The translations under genes were made by a program, and so were the position numbers. The notes under the pieces are model-generated. The model was not told where the DNA came from. It saw nothing but the letters and a program-made list of their open reading frames with translations, and did not search any database. Of a stretch of 64,000 nucleotides of DNA, positions 63,614 through 64,000 are shown piece after piece (the first letter of the stretch is position 1; the number at the start of each line of letters is the position of its first letter). The DNA is taken from the NCBI RefSeq assembly GCF_000515215.1, contig NZ_KI911557.1, forward strand, positions 1 to 64,000, in the 5' to 3' direction. The DNA is from Methylomonas sp. 11b (GTDB lineage: Bacteria > Pseudomonadota > Gammaproteobacteria > Methylococcales > Methylomonadaceae).

Positions 63614-64000
63614 CTATTGATCCGAAATTATCGCGATAGGCGTACGATAGTCGTCATCAAGTATAAGGTTTTTTGGCAGTCCATCAACTATTTGCAGGAC
63701 CAACAGCGCACGGTTTATTCCGGTCCAGACCGCGTTCGTCAGTACGCACCCCATATTTTGCTGAGAAATGCCGTCCAACACCTTACAGCCGTTAATGACG
63801 TCGCTTGCTGATTGACGGCATTCGGCAATAAACAAGGCGCGTTTGACTTTGCCCAAATAGTGACTGCGGGCCACGATTTCCTGGCCTGTGTAACAGCCTT
63901 TACTGAAACTGATGCCGCCAAGCTGGTCAATACCCAACATCTGCGGAATATGTTGTTCGGATTGGCTAATATCAAACCAGGGCAGGGCAGTGGAGATGTC
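63614..64000 (-). CDS. ygfZ: tRNA-modifying folate-binding protein YgfZ, C-terminal part
   Basis: The 5' end lies beyond the right edge of the window. The family signature KGCYTGQEIVAR, with its conserved cysteine, is present, preceded by IPQMLGIDQLGGISF. YgfZ binds tetrahydrofolate and supports repair of iron-sulfur enzymes such as MiaB. At least 128 residues are visible, the C-terminal part of a protein usually 320-350 long. Confidence 0.93.
   Translation of the reverse strand, partial: DISTALPWFDISQSEQHIPQMLGIDQLGGISFSKGCYTGQEIVARSHYLGKVKRALFIAECRQSASDVINGCKVLDGISQQNMGCVLTNAVWTGINRALLVLQIVDGLPKNLILDDDYRTPIAIISDQ

Overview
The window looks like the chromosome of a gammaproteobacterium. A six-subunit Na+-NQR, a class I adenylate cyclase, the aas-lplT pair, XseA, IspG and YgfZ all point that way. 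Two or three PEP-CTERM-type proteins, a cohesin/dockerin pair, NnrS/DUF455, heavy c-di-GMP machinery and the general codon style resemble aquatic Methylococcales (Methylomonas-like). That genus-level guess is inference, because no methane-oxidation gene is present here.

Layout. 1-1400: an AT-rich tyrosine integrase enclosed by a perfect 92-bp inverted repeat, beside a tRNA-Leu(CAG) with a clear promoter. 1.8-7.6 kb: housekeeping and small proteins (DUF455 ferritin-like protein coupled to NnrS, ispG, a metallophosphoesterase). 7.6-14 kb: the nqrABCDEF operon, then nqrM after a terminator. 14-23 kb: an AlkB-like oxygenase coupled to a hemerythrin, xseA, a DmeF-type metal exporter, tRNA-Asp, Nudix and TetR genes, then aas-lplT. 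23-28.4 kb: a PEP-CTERM-like cohesin protein, a dockerin protein, a cytochrome b561-like membrane protein and an OmpR/PhoQ-type two-component system; a shared sequence motif suggests common regulation. 28.4-38.1 kb: argH, then a compact run encoding a FimV-like protein, a pseudo-receiver protein, a Ras-like GTPase, two roadblock-fold proteins, an Aer-like PAS protein, a signal-less PhnD-like protein, a histidine phosphatase and class I adenylate cyclase. 39.7-48.2 kb: a TonB-dependent receptor broken by a 5-bp tandem duplication, a YfiR-like protein, a 1690-residue hybrid kinase with GGDEF and EAL domains, and an HDOD protein. 48-52.8 kb: PepSY protein, comEC, PilZ and YbdD. 52.9-59.9 kb: a probable integrated element bounded by 27-bp direct repeats, the right copy lying in a truncated tRNA-Thr(UGU). 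It carries a TPR/HEPN gene pair, a Rep-type replication initiator, two unknown genes and a PEP-CTERM HAF-repeat protein, but no integrase. 59.9-64 kb: core genes (DEAD-box helicase, heme A synthase-like protein, HDOD protein, 3' part of ygfZ).

The observations most worth following up are the GTPase/roadblock/adenylate cyclase operon, the cohesin-dockerin-cytochrome b-two-component locus, the HEPN/TPR pair in the tRNA-flanked element, and the integrase inside a long inverted repeat. Assignments rest on motifs read by eye. No database search was run.
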